Below are positions 1 through 8,989 of a DNA stretch of 64,000 nt, piece after piece. Position numbers and translations under genes: made by a program. This DNA is from Chloroflexota bacterium (GTDB taxonomy: Bacteria; Chloroflexota; Anaerolineae; Anaerolineales; UBA11579): NCBI GenBank assembly GCA_018662365.1, contig JABJGH010000065.1, positions 24,154 through 88,153 of the forward strand, in the 5' to 3' direction. A model generated the notes under the pieces. It made no database searches, was not told the origin of the DNA, and saw only the letters and a list, made by a program, of their open reading frames with translations. Position 1 is the stretch's first letter. Each line of letters begins with the position of its first letter.

Positions 1-285
1 GTAAATCCTTTATCGATTGCAAACCAAGCATTTAAATGGGCAGACAGTGTGGCGATTGACACCAGACCTACCTCAATTGAGGATATCTTGAAGAAAATTG
101 GAATTTCCCCAGGCGAGAGTTTCCCTTGTCCAACCGAAATATTAATCAACATTCCGATGCCCTGTGCTGGAATAGCAAAATGTGGGGTATGTACCCTCTC
201 CGATGGAAAAAATAAATCCCTGCTCACCTGTGAAGACGGTCCTGTATTTAGCCTGACAAGTCAGGGATTAAAAATATCTAGGTAA
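1..285 (+). CDS. Dihydroorotate dehydrogenase electron-transfer subunit-like (PyrK-like) iron-sulfur protein, C-terminal part (5' truncated by window)
   Basis: Frame is open from base 1 (VNPLSIANQAFKWADSVAIDT...); Cys pattern MPCAGIAKCGVCTL...LLTCEDGPVF resembles the PyrK 2Fe-2S tail. Confidence 0.7.
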   Translation, partial: VNPLSIANQAFKWADSVAIDTRPTSIEDILKKIGISPGESFPCPTEILINIPMPCAGIAKCGVCTLSDGKNKSLLTCEDGPVFSLTSQGLKISR

Positions 286-306
286 TTAGAAATCAAGGCA
301 GATCCA

Positions 307-1065
307 ATGAAACTTCTTTCTTTTTTTGCACATCCTGATGATGAAACCATGCTTGCGGGGGGCATTCTTGCAATTTTATCTAAATTAGGTGTTGAAATCC
401 ATTATTTATCTGCTACCCGTGGTGAAGGCGGAGAGGTGGGAGAGCCGCCCCTTGCATCTCAAGAAAACCTAGGTGAGATTCGGAAAAAGGAATTGGCTTG
501 CGCAGTCCACGCCCTTGGGAAGGTGGGCAGCCTGCAATTTATGGGATACAGAGATCCATTGGTTGGCCCCGATGATGAGCTATTTCCATTTATGGATGAT
601 CCCAAATTATTATCTCAACAAATTACAACAATCATTCAGGATTTGGAAATCGATGTGCTTTTGACACATGGCTCAAATGGAGAATATGGGCACCCCGCAC
701 ATATCCTTTGCCATCAAGCTTCTATTGACGCCTTAAATCTCCTAAAAAAGAAACCTGCTTTATACACAGTTCAAGGAATGTATGAGGCACATCCCAAACC
801 ACGATTGGCAAACCAATCAGACCCCGCGCACATGATCCTAGATGTGAAATCTGTATTAAATAAGAAAATCAATGCCGCCCTTTGCCACAAATCTCAAAAT
901 GCATTATTTGTGCGACGTGCCTCAAAAGATTTAGGTCGTCCGGTGGAGGTTGAAGAGGTTGTGATGGAATTTGAAAGCCTGCATCGGGTTGTTCCAGAGC
1001 TTGAGGAAGGGGAAATATTGAAGGATGATATTTCCAAACTTCTTAGCCCCTTTACTATTAATTAA
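307..1065 (+). CDS. PIG-L/LmbE family deacetylase
   Basis: N-terminal AHPDDETMLAGG motif; later HGSNGEYGHPAH motif. Confidence 0.9.
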   Translation: MKLLSFFAHPDDETMLAGGILAILSKLGVEIHYLSATRGEGGEVGEPPLASQENLGEIRKKELACAVHALGKVGSLQFMGYRDPLVGPDDELFPFMDDPKLLSQQITTIIQDLEIDVLLTHGSNGEYGHPAHILCHQASIDALNLLKKKPALYTVQGMYEAHPKPRLANQSDPAHMILDVKSVLNKKINAALCHKSQNALFVRRASKDLGRPVEVEEVVMEFESLHRVVPELEEGEILKDDISKLLSPFTIN

Positions 1066-1066
1066 A

Positions 1067-1096
1067 AAAGGGCTGGAAAGAACCCAGTCCCTTTCA
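1067..1096. terminator. Probable bidirectional terminator between convergent genes
   Basis: AAAGGGCTGG / CCAGTCCCTTT imperfect stem (one bulge) between convergent CDSs. Confidence 0.5.
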
Positions 1097-1114
1097 TCTC
1101 AAGTAATAATCTGC

Positions 1115-2575
1115 TTAGGAGACGTTTTTAGCAACTACTTCCCCAAAATTTAATAAAGCCTCAACCATTTCTGGACTACGACCTTCTGCATAAACTCGCA
1201 AAACGGGTTCTGTGCCCGAGGGTCTGATCAATAACCAAGAATCATCTTCAAGAATATATTTACATCCATCTATAGTTGCCACTTCGGCCACCTTTTCACC
1301 ACCAATTTCATTAGGGGCATTATCTGCCAATCGTTGAGTCATTCGGCTTTTTTCAACAGGTCTTTTTAATCTCAGATCTGTCCGGGCATAATGTGCTGGA
1401 CCAACCTCTTTGTTCAAGTTCTCTACTAAATCAAAAAGGGACCCGCCTGATGTAGCGACAATCTCTATGAGCAGAAGCCCCATTAGCACCCCGTCCCCCT
1501 CAGGAATATGTCCTTTAAAGGAGATCCCCCCAGATTCTTCACCACCTAATAGAATATCCTCAGTCATCATTAGATCTGCAATATGGTTAAAACCAACTGG
1601 TGTTTCGTATACTTTAAGTCCATATTTATCAGCTAACCTATCAATCATGCGGGTAGTGGAAACCGTTCGCACCACCGAGCCAGACATTCCCCTTTTCTCC
1701 ACCAAATGTTTCAATGCCAGGCACATGATCTTATGGGGATCAATAAAATTCCCTCGTTCATCCATCGCCCCAATTCGATCGGCATCCCCATCAAGGGCCA
1801 GCCCAAGACCACCTTTTCCAGTGCTGATCGCACCCGCGAGGGGGCCAAGATATTTTGCAATTGGCTCGGGATGGGCGCCACCAAAACCCGGGTTCATTTC
1901 TCCCCGAATTTCGTGCACTTCACAACCAGTCCCTTGCAAAATTCCTTTGATCGCTCCTCGGCCTGATCCAAACATTGAATCTACAACAACATGTTGGGGA
2001 TTATCTGCGATTGCATCGAAATCTATCAGCGTTCGTAAATGTTGATAATATTCTGTGATCGGGTTAAATCTTTTAATAAGTCCTAATTCGCGACCTCGAT
2101 CGAAATCCATTTGGTTTGGACCGCGCCCACGACTTTCATTATCATTCAAATAAACTTCCACCCTGCGACATTGCTCCCTAGGTGCAGAAGCTCCGTTAGC
2201 GGACTTAAGTTTAATGCCGTTATATCTTGGGGGGTTATGAGAGGCTGTAATCATTATTCCCGCTTTAGCGCCCATTTTTTGAACAGCATATGAGATAGCA
2301 GGGGTCGGGCAATCCGATTGTGCCAAATAGGCCTTAAACCCATTAGCCGCTAAGACTCGGGCAACATCCCGCGCATAACGATCGGATAAGAAGCGAGTAT
2401 CAAAACCGATCACAACCTTCAATTCAGAGGGGTTATTTGGTTCAGTATTTCCATTGTCTCGTTTTTCTGCCAATATTGCATCGGCGATCGCTTGGGTGAC
2501 CAAGCGTAAATTATAAAAAGTAAAAGTGTCCGAAATGACTGCTCTCCAGCCATCTGTTCCGAAATGTATCGGCAT
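1115..2575 (-). CDS. Phosphoglucomutase/phosphomannomutase family protein
   Basis: TASHNPPRYNGIK active-site loop, DGDADRIGAMDE metal site, RPSGTEPVLRVYAEG. Confidence 0.92.
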   Translation of the reverse strand: MPIHFGTDGWRAVISDTFTFYNLRLVTQAIADAILAEKRDNGNTEPNNPSELKVVIGFDTRFLSDRYARDVARVLAANGFKAYLAQSDCPTPAISYAVQKMGAKAGIMITASHNPPRYNGIKLKSANGASAPREQCRRVEVYLNDNESRGRGPNQMDFDRGRELGLIKRFNPITEYYQHLRTLIDFDAIADNPQHVVVDSMFGSGRGAIKGILQGTGCEVHEIRGEMNPGFGGAHPEPIAKYLGPLAGAISTGKGGLGLALDGDADRIGAMDERGNFIDPHKIMCLALKHLVEKRGMSGSVVRTVSTTRMIDRLADKYGLKVYETPVGFNHIADLMMTEDILLGGEESGGISFKGHIPEGDGVLMGLLLIEIVATSGGSLFDLVENLNKEVGPAHYARTDLRLKRPVEKSRMTQRLADNAPNEIGGEKVAEVATIDGCKYILEDDSWLLIRPSGTEPVLRVYAEGRSPEMVEALLNFGEVVAKNVS

Positions 2576-2666
2576 TTACTCTCTCCCGTTTTACGTAAGT
2601 GACCAACATTTTAACACATCCAGGCCCTGAACTGCTAAAAATTCTGTTCCATGCTAAAATCGCCCT

Positions 2667-4319
2667 ATGACTATTAGTTTTGAAGATAAGATCAATTTTC
2701 TAAGAAATCAAAACATATTTAATGAGATTTCAGAAGAAGATCTTAGTAAAATTGCTCGCCGCTGGACGACCTCATCTTACACGGTAGATGAGGACATTTT
2801 TGCTAAGGGCAGCAATGATAGAAGCTTTTATATCCTATATTCTGGGGAAATTATTGAGTGGGAAGAAGTAGATGAAGAAATTAATATCATATCTACCCTA
2901 GGTGCATATGATGAATTCGGGAGTGAAGCTTTTATTTTCAATCGTTCTCGAATAGCCACTTTCACCTCAACAAAGAATTCAAAAGTTCTCACTATGACCG
3001 CCAGTAATTTTGAATGGCTATTGAGAAACTTCCCACAGATAAAAATAAATATGGATGCTTTGACAAAAGTCCATTCACAAGCGGAAAAACTTAATTTTGA
3101 TTGGTTACATGAAGGGGAGATCATTTACATGATCACCCGGAGACATCCAGCAGAATTATGGATTGACTTACTTAAACCAGTAATAGCTCTGATTTCTTCT
3201 GGATTATTCTTATTAGTAACCAGATTTATCCCAGGCATGATCGGATTATCCACTTTGATCGGTGGCGTATTGGCAATATTTAGTTTGCTTTGGATCATTT
3301 GGATGGGTTTTGACTGGCAAAACGATTATTTCATAATCACAAATGAGCGCATTGTTTGGGTGGAGGAAGTGATCCTGTCTCGTTCGAGTCGCCAAGAGAT
3401 TCCTTTACCTCAAATACAATTTGTTAATGTAAGCCGAAGTTATTGGGGACGAGTTTTTAATTTCGGGGATGTAACAATTAGAACATATACGCATACCGGA
3501 AACCTGCGATTAACATTTGTAAGGGATCCGATGGAATTCCAGGCATTGGTGGATGAACAACTGGTTCGATCAAAAGACAAGGAAGAAGAATCAAAAACTG
3601 AAGCCCTGCGTCATTCTATTCGTCAAAGTTTGGGAATGGAGATCGAAATTGAAGATGAAGAAATCTTAGAAGACCCCGAAAATGAGGAGAATTTCACGTT
3701 ACTAAAAACTCGGACGGTTAGTTATGGTGAGATCACATACCATAAACATTGGATGGTCCTGTTAAAAGCCATTTGGTGGCAATTGGTTGGACTGGGGGCA
3801 ATAGCAGTTGTATTATTCCTAAAAATCATTGGTTCATCGGATTCATTTGTCTCCATTTCCATGCAAACCACCCTTATGGGGTCCTTTATACTAGGAACAA
3901 TTTTAATTTTCTTACTTTGGTACCATTTTGTTGATTATCGAAATGACCTTTATCGATTAACCTCCGAAATGATTATTGATTTGGAAAAAAAACCTTTTGG
4001 TAAAGAAGATTCTAAAACAGCACCCCTCAAGAATATTCAAAGTATTCGAATTGCAAAACATGGACTTATTCAGGTTTTACTTAATTATGGATCGGTTAAA
4101 GTTAATGTGGCAGATGGTGTTTTAGACTTTATCTATGTACACAACCCAGCCCAAGTGCAAAGAGACATATTTTATAAAAAACGCCAGCTAGAAATTTCCC
4201 AAGAGAAAAGTGATACTACCCGAGAACACGAACGTATGACCGACTATTTAAAAATGTATCGCAAGGTTTGGAAGGATGAAGATGACCAACCCAATAATAT
4301 GCCGGAAGAAATCGAATAA
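2667..4319 (+). CDS. Cyclic nucleotide-binding domain protein with two TM/bacterial-PH (bPH2-like) modules
   Basis: N-terminal cNMP-like fold (FAKGSNDRSFYILYSGEI); two repeats of TM pair + 'YFIITNERIVW...' and 'DLYRLTSEMIIDL...' PH-like segments. Confidence 0.75.
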   Translation: MTISFEDKINFLRNQNIFNEISEEDLSKIARRWTTSSYTVDEDIFAKGSNDRSFYILYSGEIIEWEEVDEEINIISTLGAYDEFGSEAFIFNRSRIATFTSTKNSKVLTMTASNFEWLLRNFPQIKINMDALTKVHSQAEKLNFDWLHEGEIIYMITRRHPAELWIDLLKPVIALISSGLFLLVTRFIPGMIGLSTLIGGVLAIFSLLWIIWMGFDWQNDYFIITNERIVWVEEVILSRSSRQEIPLPQIQFVNVSRSYWGRVFNFGDVTIRTYTHTGNLRLTFVRDPMEFQALVDEQLVRSKDKEEESKTEALRHSIRQSLGMEIEIEDEEILEDPENEENFTLLKTRTVSYGEITYHKHWMVLLKAIWWQLVGLGAIAVVLFLKIIGSSDSFVSISMQTTLMGSFILGTILIFLLWYHFVDYRNDLYRLTSEMIIDLEKKPFGKEDSKTAPLKNIQSIRIAKHGLIQVLLNYGSVKVNVADGVLDFIYVHNPAQVQRDIFYKKRQLEISQEKSDTTREHERMTDYLKMYRKVWKDEDDQPNNMPEEIE

Positions 4320-4353
4320 ATATCCATAATCCTATTTGTTATAATTGATACTT

Positions 4354-4884
4354 ATGTCCTTACGAGAAATAATTACAATACCGAATGAGGTTCTAAAAAA
4401 GAAAGCCAAAAAAGTAACAGATTTTGGGAAGGATTTTCAAACCTTGATCGACGATATGATCGAAACAATGAGGGATGCACCGGGCGTGGGATTAGCCGCT
4501 CCCCAGGTGAATATTCTCCAAAGATTAATTGTCGTGGAATATGGGGATGAAGAAGATGAAACCGTTGATCCCAAACTTTTTGTAATGATCAATCCAGAAA
4601 TAACTAGGGAATCTGAAGACAATTTGATCGGCATGGAAGGTTGTCTATCCATCCCTAATTATTTTGGGGACGTCGAACGGGCATATGCAGTAACAGTGAA
4701 AGCAAAAAATCGTCATGGGAAAAACATGAAGGTAAAGGCCAAGGGTTGGCTAGCCAGAATCATCCAACATGAAATCGATCATTTGAATGGCGTTCTCTTT
4801 ATAGATAAAGCGCTAAAAATCTATAGCAAAGAAGAGATTGAAGCTATGGCCGAAAACGATGAAGTAGAAATTGAGGAAGAATAA
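4354..4884 (+). CDS. def: Peptide deformylase
   Basis: GVGLAAPQV, EGCLSIP, QHEIDHLNG motifs; ATG at 4354 preferred over the TTG at 4345 used in the ORF track. Confidence 0.95.
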   Translation: MSLREIITIPNEVLKKKAKKVTDFGKDFQTLIDDMIETMRDAPGVGLAAPQVNILQRLIVVEYGDEEDETVDPKLFVMINPEITRESEDNLIGMEGCLSIPNYFGDVERAYAVTVKAKNRHGKNMKVKAKGWLARIIQHEIDHLNGVLFIDKALKIYSKEEIEAMAENDEVEIEEE

Positions 4885-4907
4885 AAACCTATTTGAACAA
4901 TGTAGAT

Positions 4908-4937
4908 TGCCACGGAAAAAATCTGTGGCATTTTTAT
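4908..4937 (+). terminator. Intrinsic terminator after def
   Basis: TGCCACGGA-aaaaa-TCTGTGGCA stem followed by TTTTTAT. Confidence 0.8.
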
Positions 4938-4951
4938 AAAAAATTATAATT

Positions 4952-6160
4952 ATGCAACTCAAACACCTATCCTTAACTAATTTTAGAAATTTTGCCCGGC
5001 TTGATGCAGCAATTCCAGATGAAACAACTCTGATCCTAGGTAGAAATGCGCAGGGAAAAACAAGCATTCTAGAGGCAATTTATTACCTTGCAACCCTCTC
5101 TTCCTTTCACGCAGAAAGGGACCGGGAATTAATCAATTTTATTGAGGGTAGAAAGCCATTGGCTGTAGGAAGAATTGTTGCGGAATATAAAAAAGGTGGG
5201 CAAGATCACCAAATAGAAATTCGTCTGATCAAAGAGAAAACTCGAAATGGAATAGACCGGGGAAGAAAAGAAGTACTGATTGATGGTGTGAAAAAACGAA
5301 ACCGAGAAGCCATCGGAAATTTTAACGCTGTGCTATTTTTGCCTCAGATGATGCAAATTATTGAAGGTTCACCCGGAGAACGGCGTCGGTTTTTAGATCT
5401 CCTTATAAGCCAAACCTCTCTCTCGTATACTGAAAATCTTAGCGAATATAATAAAGTCATCAGCCAGAGAAATGCTTTATTACGCCAACTTAATGAGAAG
5501 GGGGGAGACTCAGCCCAACTGGCATTTTGGGACGAACGCTTATCTAAACGCGGTGCAGAGATCATATTAAAGCGGATTCAGGTAATCCAAGAATTAGAAC
5601 AGATCGCCGCTCGAATTCATCATGAATTAACTCGAAGTAATGAGGTTCTGCGGTTTGCATACGATCCAGCGTACGACCCGGTGTCTACACCTGAAAATCA
5701 AATGTCTCTAATGGATGCCCCTACCGACCGAAGCATGTTTGCATTGGCTCAGATCGAAACTGGTTTCCGAGAGAGATTAGAATCAAATCGCCAAGAAGAG
5801 ATCTTTCGCGGACAAACTTCAACAGGCCCCCACCGGGATGATATGCGTTTTTTGGCGAATGGGATTAGTTTAGGTACATTTGGCTCTCGAGGTCAAGTAC
5901 GAACAGTAATGATGACGATGAAATTAGCTGAAGTGGTTTGGATGAAGGAAAAAACTGGGGAATACCCGGTACTTCTTTTGGACGAAGTACTCGCTGAATT
6001 AGACGAGATCAGACGTTCTGACCTCCTAAAATATGTCACTAATGGTCAACAAGCTCTTTTGACGACAACTGACCTCAATTTATTTGATCCAAAATTTACT
6101 GAAGGGAAAAAGGTTTGGAGAATTGAAGATGGTGTATTAGGGGATAATACTGAAACCTAA
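4952..6160 (+). CDS. recF: DNA replication/repair protein RecF
   Basis: GRNAQGKTSILEAIYYL Walker A; STGPHRDDMRF; LLLDEVLAELD. Confidence 0.95.
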   Translation: MQLKHLSLTNFRNFARLDAAIPDETTLILGRNAQGKTSILEAIYYLATLSSFHAERDRELINFIEGRKPLAVGRIVAEYKKGGQDHQIEIRLIKEKTRNGIDRGRKEVLIDGVKKRNREAIGNFNAVLFLPQMMQIIEGSPGERRRFLDLLISQTSLSYTENLSEYNKVISQRNALLRQLNEKGGDSAQLAFWDERLSKRGAEIILKRIQVIQELEQIAARIHHELTRSNEVLRFAYDPAYDPVSTPENQMSLMDAPTDRSMFALAQIETGFRERLESNRQEEIFRGQTSTGPHRDDMRFLANGISLGTFGSRGQVRTVMMTMKLAEVVWMKEKTGEYPVLLLDEVLAELDEIRRSDLLKYVTNGQQALLTTTDLNLFDPKFTEGKKVWRIEDGVLGDNTET

Positions 6161-6174
6161 AGTTTAGTTAGTGA

Positions 6175-6888
6175 TCACAGGGGTCTTTTTTTGGGGACGC
6201 CGGTATGACGGGGATACTTTTTAGGTGTTTCGGAGACTTTTTTTACAATTACCAAGGAACGCTCCTTCAAGCCGGGTATTTCAACCGGAATAATTTCCTT
6301 GATCTCCCCCCCCAACTCTTCCAACGCATTTTCTGCAATCTTAAGTTCATCTTCTGCGCCCTCCCCCTTTTGAGCGAGGACATATCCCCCAATTTTAACT
6401 AGCGGAAGCAAATATTCCAATAAAACCGGGAAATTTGCCAATGCTCTAGCCACTGCCCAATCATATTGCTCGCGGTGTCCGGGGTCTTGACCCAATTCTT
6501 CTGCACGTGTATTAAGGACGGACACATTTTCTAGGCCTAAAACTTGCACCATATGGGTTAGAAATTGAGTCTTTTTTTGGACAGAATCCACTAGGCTAAG
6601 CTCGATATTTGGCATGAGGATTTTGAGGACTAATCCAGGGAATCCAGCGCCACTCCCTACATCAATCACCCTCCCATTTGGCTTCGCTTTTAGGCAACTA
6701 ATGGAGTCTAAAAAATGTTTGACCCGGATTTCTGAATGATCTCGTATTGCTGTGAGACTGGCGCGGTCATTCCAACTGACCATTTCTTGAGCATAGGTCA
6801 AAAACAAATCCATTTCTCGGTCACTTAGTTCACGAGAAACTAAATCAGCAGTTTCTTTTTTTAGTAAATTAAAATCATCAAAATCCAT
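6175..6888 (-). CDS. rsmG: 16S rRNA (guanine527-N7)-methyltransferase RsmG
   Basis: VIDVGSGAGFPGLVLKI and VARALANFPVLLEYLLPLVK motifs. Confidence 0.93.
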   Translation of the reverse strand: MDFDDFNLLKKETADLVSRELSDREMDLFLTYAQEMVSWNDRASLTAIRDHSEIRVKHFLDSISCLKAKPNGRVIDVGSGAGFPGLVLKILMPNIELSLVDSVQKKTQFLTHMVQVLGLENVSVLNTRAEELGQDPGHREQYDWAVARALANFPVLLEYLLPLVKIGGYVLAQKGEGAEDELKIAENALEELGGEIKEIIPVEIPGLKERSLVIVKKVSETPKKYPRHTGVPKKRPL

Positions 6889-6897
6889 AGATTAAGG

Positions 6898-6936
6898 ATT
6901 ATACCGCTTGCAAGTGCTCATGCAAGACACTACTAT
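6898..6936. promoter_or_regulatory. Divergent overlapping promoters (rsmG and C39/LysM gene)
   Basis: + strand TTGCAA(6908-6913)-17 nt-TACTAT(6931-6936); - strand TATAAT (6903-6898) with TTGCAT at 6925-6920. Confidence 0.6.
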
Positions 6937-6942
6937 GTAAAT

Positions 6943-8241
6943 ATGAAGAAAACTAAAATTTCTTTTCTCCTCTTGTATTTATTACTTAACAGTTTGTCCG
7001 TCTCGGCCACAACTGCAAATTCAAATTACATAATTCCTGAAAGTGCCTATATTTCAGGGGTTTATGGTTATGCTCAATCCTATGTGCTCTCCTGTGAATC
7101 TCGTTCGGCTGCGGATTTGTTGAAGTATTGGGGAATAAATGTTTCTGAAACTACATTTTTCAATAGTCTCCCCTCCTCTGATAATCCTAACAAAGGGTTC
7201 GTAGGAAATGTAAATGGCGCTTGGGGAAATATTCCCCCGAATTCGTATGGTGTACATGCCTCGCCCGTGGCTCAAAACCTGCGCTATTACGGTTTAGACG
7301 CGGGGGCACAATATGGATATTCATATGACGAGCTTAAACATCAAATTGCGGCAGGCAACCCGGTGATTGTTTGGGTGATCGGTGATGTTTGGTCTGGCAC
7401 GCCGGTGAGCTACACTTCATCAGATGGTGAAATTAGTACTGTAGCTAGATATGAACATAGCATGATCCTCATTGGTTATGATGCAAATTATGTATATTTA
7501 GTAAATGCTAGTAATGGTGCCAATGAAACTCATTCAATTTCTAATTTCCTAAATTCATGGGCCGTGCTAGGGTTTCAAGCAGTCATCGCGGATTTAGACG
7601 AATCCTCCCAGCCCCATACACCTTCTAATGAATCCGAAACGGATATCGATTCAGGTACCTATATCGTAAGACCAGGAGATTATTTAACTAAACTCGCTCA
7701 GATTTGGGGAGTACGGTGGCAAGATATCGCAGTGTTAAATAATATTAGCTACCCCTATATTTTGCATACGGGACAAATTCTAAAAACTCGAATAATTGAT
7801 GGACCACCACCTGCTATCCCGACGAACACCCCAATCCCAGCCCCCACCCAAGTCCCTGATGAAGAACCAAAATCTTCCCAAGGGACCTATACTGTTCAAA
7901 AAGGGGACTATCTTTCCCTAATCGCACGAAAGCTAAATATTAACTGGGTGGATATCGCAAAATTAAATAATATGCAATGGCCTTATACTTTGTATTCAGG
8001 AAATATATTGAAATTGCCTGGAAATACAAATTCCCCATTACCCGAAGAACCGATTCCCACCAATACCCCTGATTCAGGGAGTCCTCCACCCACATCCGGG
8101 ATAAGCTATACCATCCAAAAGGGCGATTATTTGGTTCAATTGGGACGTGATTTTGGATTTTCATGGATTGAGGTCGCTACAATAAACAATATTTTTTATC
8201 CTTATATTGTTTATCCCGGCCAAGTTATTAAACTCCCCTAA
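6943..8241 (+). CDS. Secreted C39-like cysteine peptidase with three C-terminal LysM domains
   Basis: Signal peptide; SYVLSCESRSAADLL (Cys) and YEHSMILIGYD (His); three Y(I/T)V-x-GDYL...LNN...G(Q/N)ILK LysM repeats separated by Pro-rich linkers. Confidence 0.85.
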   Translation: MKKTKISFLLLYLLLNSLSVSATTANSNYIIPESAYISGVYGYAQSYVLSCESRSAADLLKYWGINVSETTFFNSLPSSDNPNKGFVGNVNGAWGNIPPNSYGVHASPVAQNLRYYGLDAGAQYGYSYDELKHQIAAGNPVIVWVIGDVWSGTPVSYTSSDGEISTVARYEHSMILIGYDANYVYLVNASNGANETHSISNFLNSWAVLGFQAVIADLDESSQPHTPSNESETDIDSGTYIVRPGDYLTKLAQIWGVRWQDIAVLNNISYPYILHTGQILKTRIIDGPPPAIPTNTPIPAPTQVPDEEPKSSQGTYTVQKGDYLSLIARKLNINWVDIAKLNNMQWPYTLYSGNILKLPGNTNSPLPEEPIPTNTPDSGSPPPTSGISYTIQKGDYLVQLGRDFGFSWIEVATINNIFYPYIVYPGQVIKLP

Positions 8242-8265
8242 TTGTCCAATCTTTTTAACTAAAAC

Positions 8266-8290
8266 ACCCCCGTTATTCTTTAACGGGGGT
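8266..8290. terminator. Bidirectional terminator hairpin
   Basis: ACCCCCGTTA-TTCTT-TAACGGGGGT 10-bp perfect stem between convergent genes. Confidence 0.8.
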
Positions 8291-8350
8291 AAGTTTAATC
8301 ATTTATACCAAATTTATCCAGCTCCACTCTTAATTTCGAATAATCGAATT

Positions 8351-8608
8351 CTAGACGAGTGTTTCTGGGTTTGGGCGTGGTCGACTTTTATTGTAGCGGT
8401 AGGTTATTCGGCCTCGATTCAGGTCATAAGGGGACATTTCTAATGAAACGCGGTCGCCCAATAAAATGCGGATATAATATCTTCGCATTTTTCCTGATAA
8501 ATAGGCTAATACCTCATGATCATTATCAAGTTTTACTCGGAACTGTGTGCCGGGTAACGCCTCAATAACTGTACCTTCTACTTTAATCTTGTCTTGTTCT
8601 TTTGCCAT
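8351..8608 (-). CDS. infA: Translation initiation factor IF-1
   Basis: [72 protein letters not shown]; track ORF (to 8689) has an implausible 27-aa N-extension. Confidence 0.95.
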   Translation of the reverse strand: MAKEQDKIKVEGTVIEALPGTQFRVKLDNDHEVLAYLSGKMRRYYIRILLGDRVSLEMSPYDLNRGRITYRYNKSRPRPNPETLV

Positions 8609-8629
8609 ACAAAAACTTTTCTCCTGTTT

Positions 8630-8668
8630 AAAAAAAGAAACCTCGGAAACAGCACAAGTAGCCGAGAT
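8630..8668 (-). promoter_or_regulatory. Terminator-like hairpin (candidate attenuator) in infA 5' leader
   Basis: Minus strand ATCTCGG...CCGAGGT stem followed by TTTCTTTTTTT immediately upstream of the AGGAG Shine-Dalgarno. Confidence 0.55.
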
Positions 8669-8765
8669 CGATATTTTTCGAGAGGTCATTCCTATAAAAT
8701 AGGTTTCTAATATATTTTCATAGTTTTAACCAATACTTCTTTGCAAGGCTTCTTGCGACCGTATG

Positions 8766-8795
8766 ATTATACTCGTTGGTTTAATCTATTGTCAA
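8766..8795 (-). promoter_or_regulatory. Consensus sigma70-type promoter for infA
   Basis: Minus strand TTGACA (8795-8790) - 18 nt - TATAAT (8771-8766). Confidence 0.75.
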
Positions 8796-8989
8796 ACAAG
8801 AATAATGAATAAATAGCGAAAACTACCTATAAAACAATCATTTCAGACTGTTTTCCAATATTTACCCCAAAATAGTAGGATAAAACTAAGAATAACTCCA
8901 AAAATGGCACTCCCGACCAAAATCTCTAAGTCATTTTCAGCCTTAGAATTAAGGTATACTTTGAGAACATTAGTGCAATTGGAGAAAAA

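Noticed and set aside
1410-2045. 211-aa plus-strand ORF opposite the phosphohexomutase gene
   Set aside because: Lies antisense within a strongly supported CDS, low-complexity S/P-rich translation, no recognisable domain; a shadow ORF
8351-8689. 112-aa version of IF-1 from the ORF track
   Set aside because: First 27 residues do not resemble IF-1; AGGAG precedes the internal ATG at 8608, giving a normal [12 protein letters not shown] start
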